From Acutalibacter sp. 1XD8-33 (lineage in GTDB: Bacteria > Bacillota > Clostridia > Oscillospirales > Acutalibacteraceae), in the NCBI RefSeq assembly GCF_003612555.1, contig NZ_RAZF01000016.1, positions 1 to 60,397 on the forward strand: DNA of 60,397 nucleotides. The letters run 5' to 3'. Both the position numbers and the translations under genes were made by a program. Positions 60,343 through 60,397 of the stretch are shown here, one piece after another. Numbering within the stretch: position 1 is the first letter of the stretch; the number at the start of each line of letters is the position of its first letter. Under the pieces are notes generated by a model that was not told the origin of the DNA, did no database searches, and worked only from the letters and a program-made list of their open reading frames with translations.

Positions 60343-60397
60343 CTAAGCGTTTCCTTGCTCAAAAAGAGTGTTCACGATTTGCTGTTTCTGGCGCATG
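60343..60397 (-). CDS. Partial leftward CDS at the window edge
   Basis: On the minus strand the frame MRQKQQIVNTLFEQGNA ends at a stop codon at 60343-60345 and is open to the window edge. It may be the 3' end of a transposase or another gene to the right. A hairpin with T-run follows it, as expected for a terminator. Only 17 residues are visible, so no function is given. Confidence 0.25.
   Translation of the reverse strand, partial: MRQKQQIVNTLFEQGNA

Larger units (their letters stand above)
22741..60397. mobile_element. Element C: Tn1549/LtrC-type conjugative element (right end outside the window)
   Basis: The interrupted recombinase ends at about 22740 and is followed by a hairpin and ParA/ParB, RepA, a giant methylase/helicase, DUF3848/3849, DUF6103, an oriT-like structure, MobC, a relaxase and a PcfB-like gene. 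This is the typical gene order of conjugative transposons of the Tn1549/LtrC type. The left junction is placed by loss of recombinase homology, so it is accurate to a few bases. The junction does not show the GA core of elements B and E. Coupling protein, type IV secretion and integrase genes are expected to the right. Confidence 0.7.

Overview
The window comes from a low-GC Gram-positive gut-type bacterium of the Clostridia (Oscillospiraceae/Lachnospiraceae-like). This rests on the strong AGGAGG-type ribosome binding sites, many TTG starts, and the families present: TnpV/TnpW, large serine recombinases, RepA_N replication initiators, the LtrC-like methylase/helicase, DUF3848/3849, and a Tet(O)/Tet(32)-type ribosomal protection protein. 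No rRNA, tRNA, CRISPR array or core housekeeping operon was seen. Almost all of it is mobile DNA, arranged as elements inserted into other elements.

Element A (1 to 13848, resuming at 22304-22740) is the end of an integrative element. It has two paralogous XRE repressors, a small HTH gene with an ATT start, an OmpR-type two-component system, two lipoproteins, an ABC-2 exporter with decayed ends, a sigma-like protein, a long structured non-coding leader, TnpW and two tandem large serine recombinases. Element B (13849-22303) interrupts the second recombinase exactly at a GA dinucleotide. It carries a TetR-controlled heterodimeric ABC exporter, an XRE regulator, long inverted repeats and its own serine recombinase. 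The interrupted recombinase resumes after B and is cut again near 22740, where element C begins.

Element C (about 22741 to beyond the right edge) is a Tn1549/LtrC-type conjugative element: ParA, ParB, a run of small ICE genes, RepA, a giant methylase/helicase, DUF3848/3849, DUF6103, an oriT-like region, MobC, a MOB-P relaxase and a PcfB-like gene. It carries two insertions. Insert D (about 29760-36450) is visibly AT-rich. It holds a three-gene membrane system (SEFIR/TIR protein, SMEK-domain protein, lipoprotein) beside a tyrosine recombinase, and is the best candidate for an undescribed system. Element E (45550-55818) is a Tn4451-like mobilizable transposon with TnpV, a tet gene with its attenuation leader, two sigma-like proteins, an AAA ATPase, a Mob relaxase, a ParB, a YdbC-like protein and a TnpX-like serine recombinase. 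It sits inside the helicase gene at a GA dinucleotide, just before helicase motif VI. Joining 36620-45549 to 55819-56743 restores one 3284-residue reading frame.

Other notable points: a tnpV-like gene overprinted in another frame inside the helicase gene, paralogous to the free-standing tnpV of element E; a promoter module and a palindromic operator each repeated in elements A and C; ATT/ATC codons where start codons are expected; and several broken genes (a nonsense codon in a lipoprotein gene, a T-tract frameshift, a truncated receiver domain).
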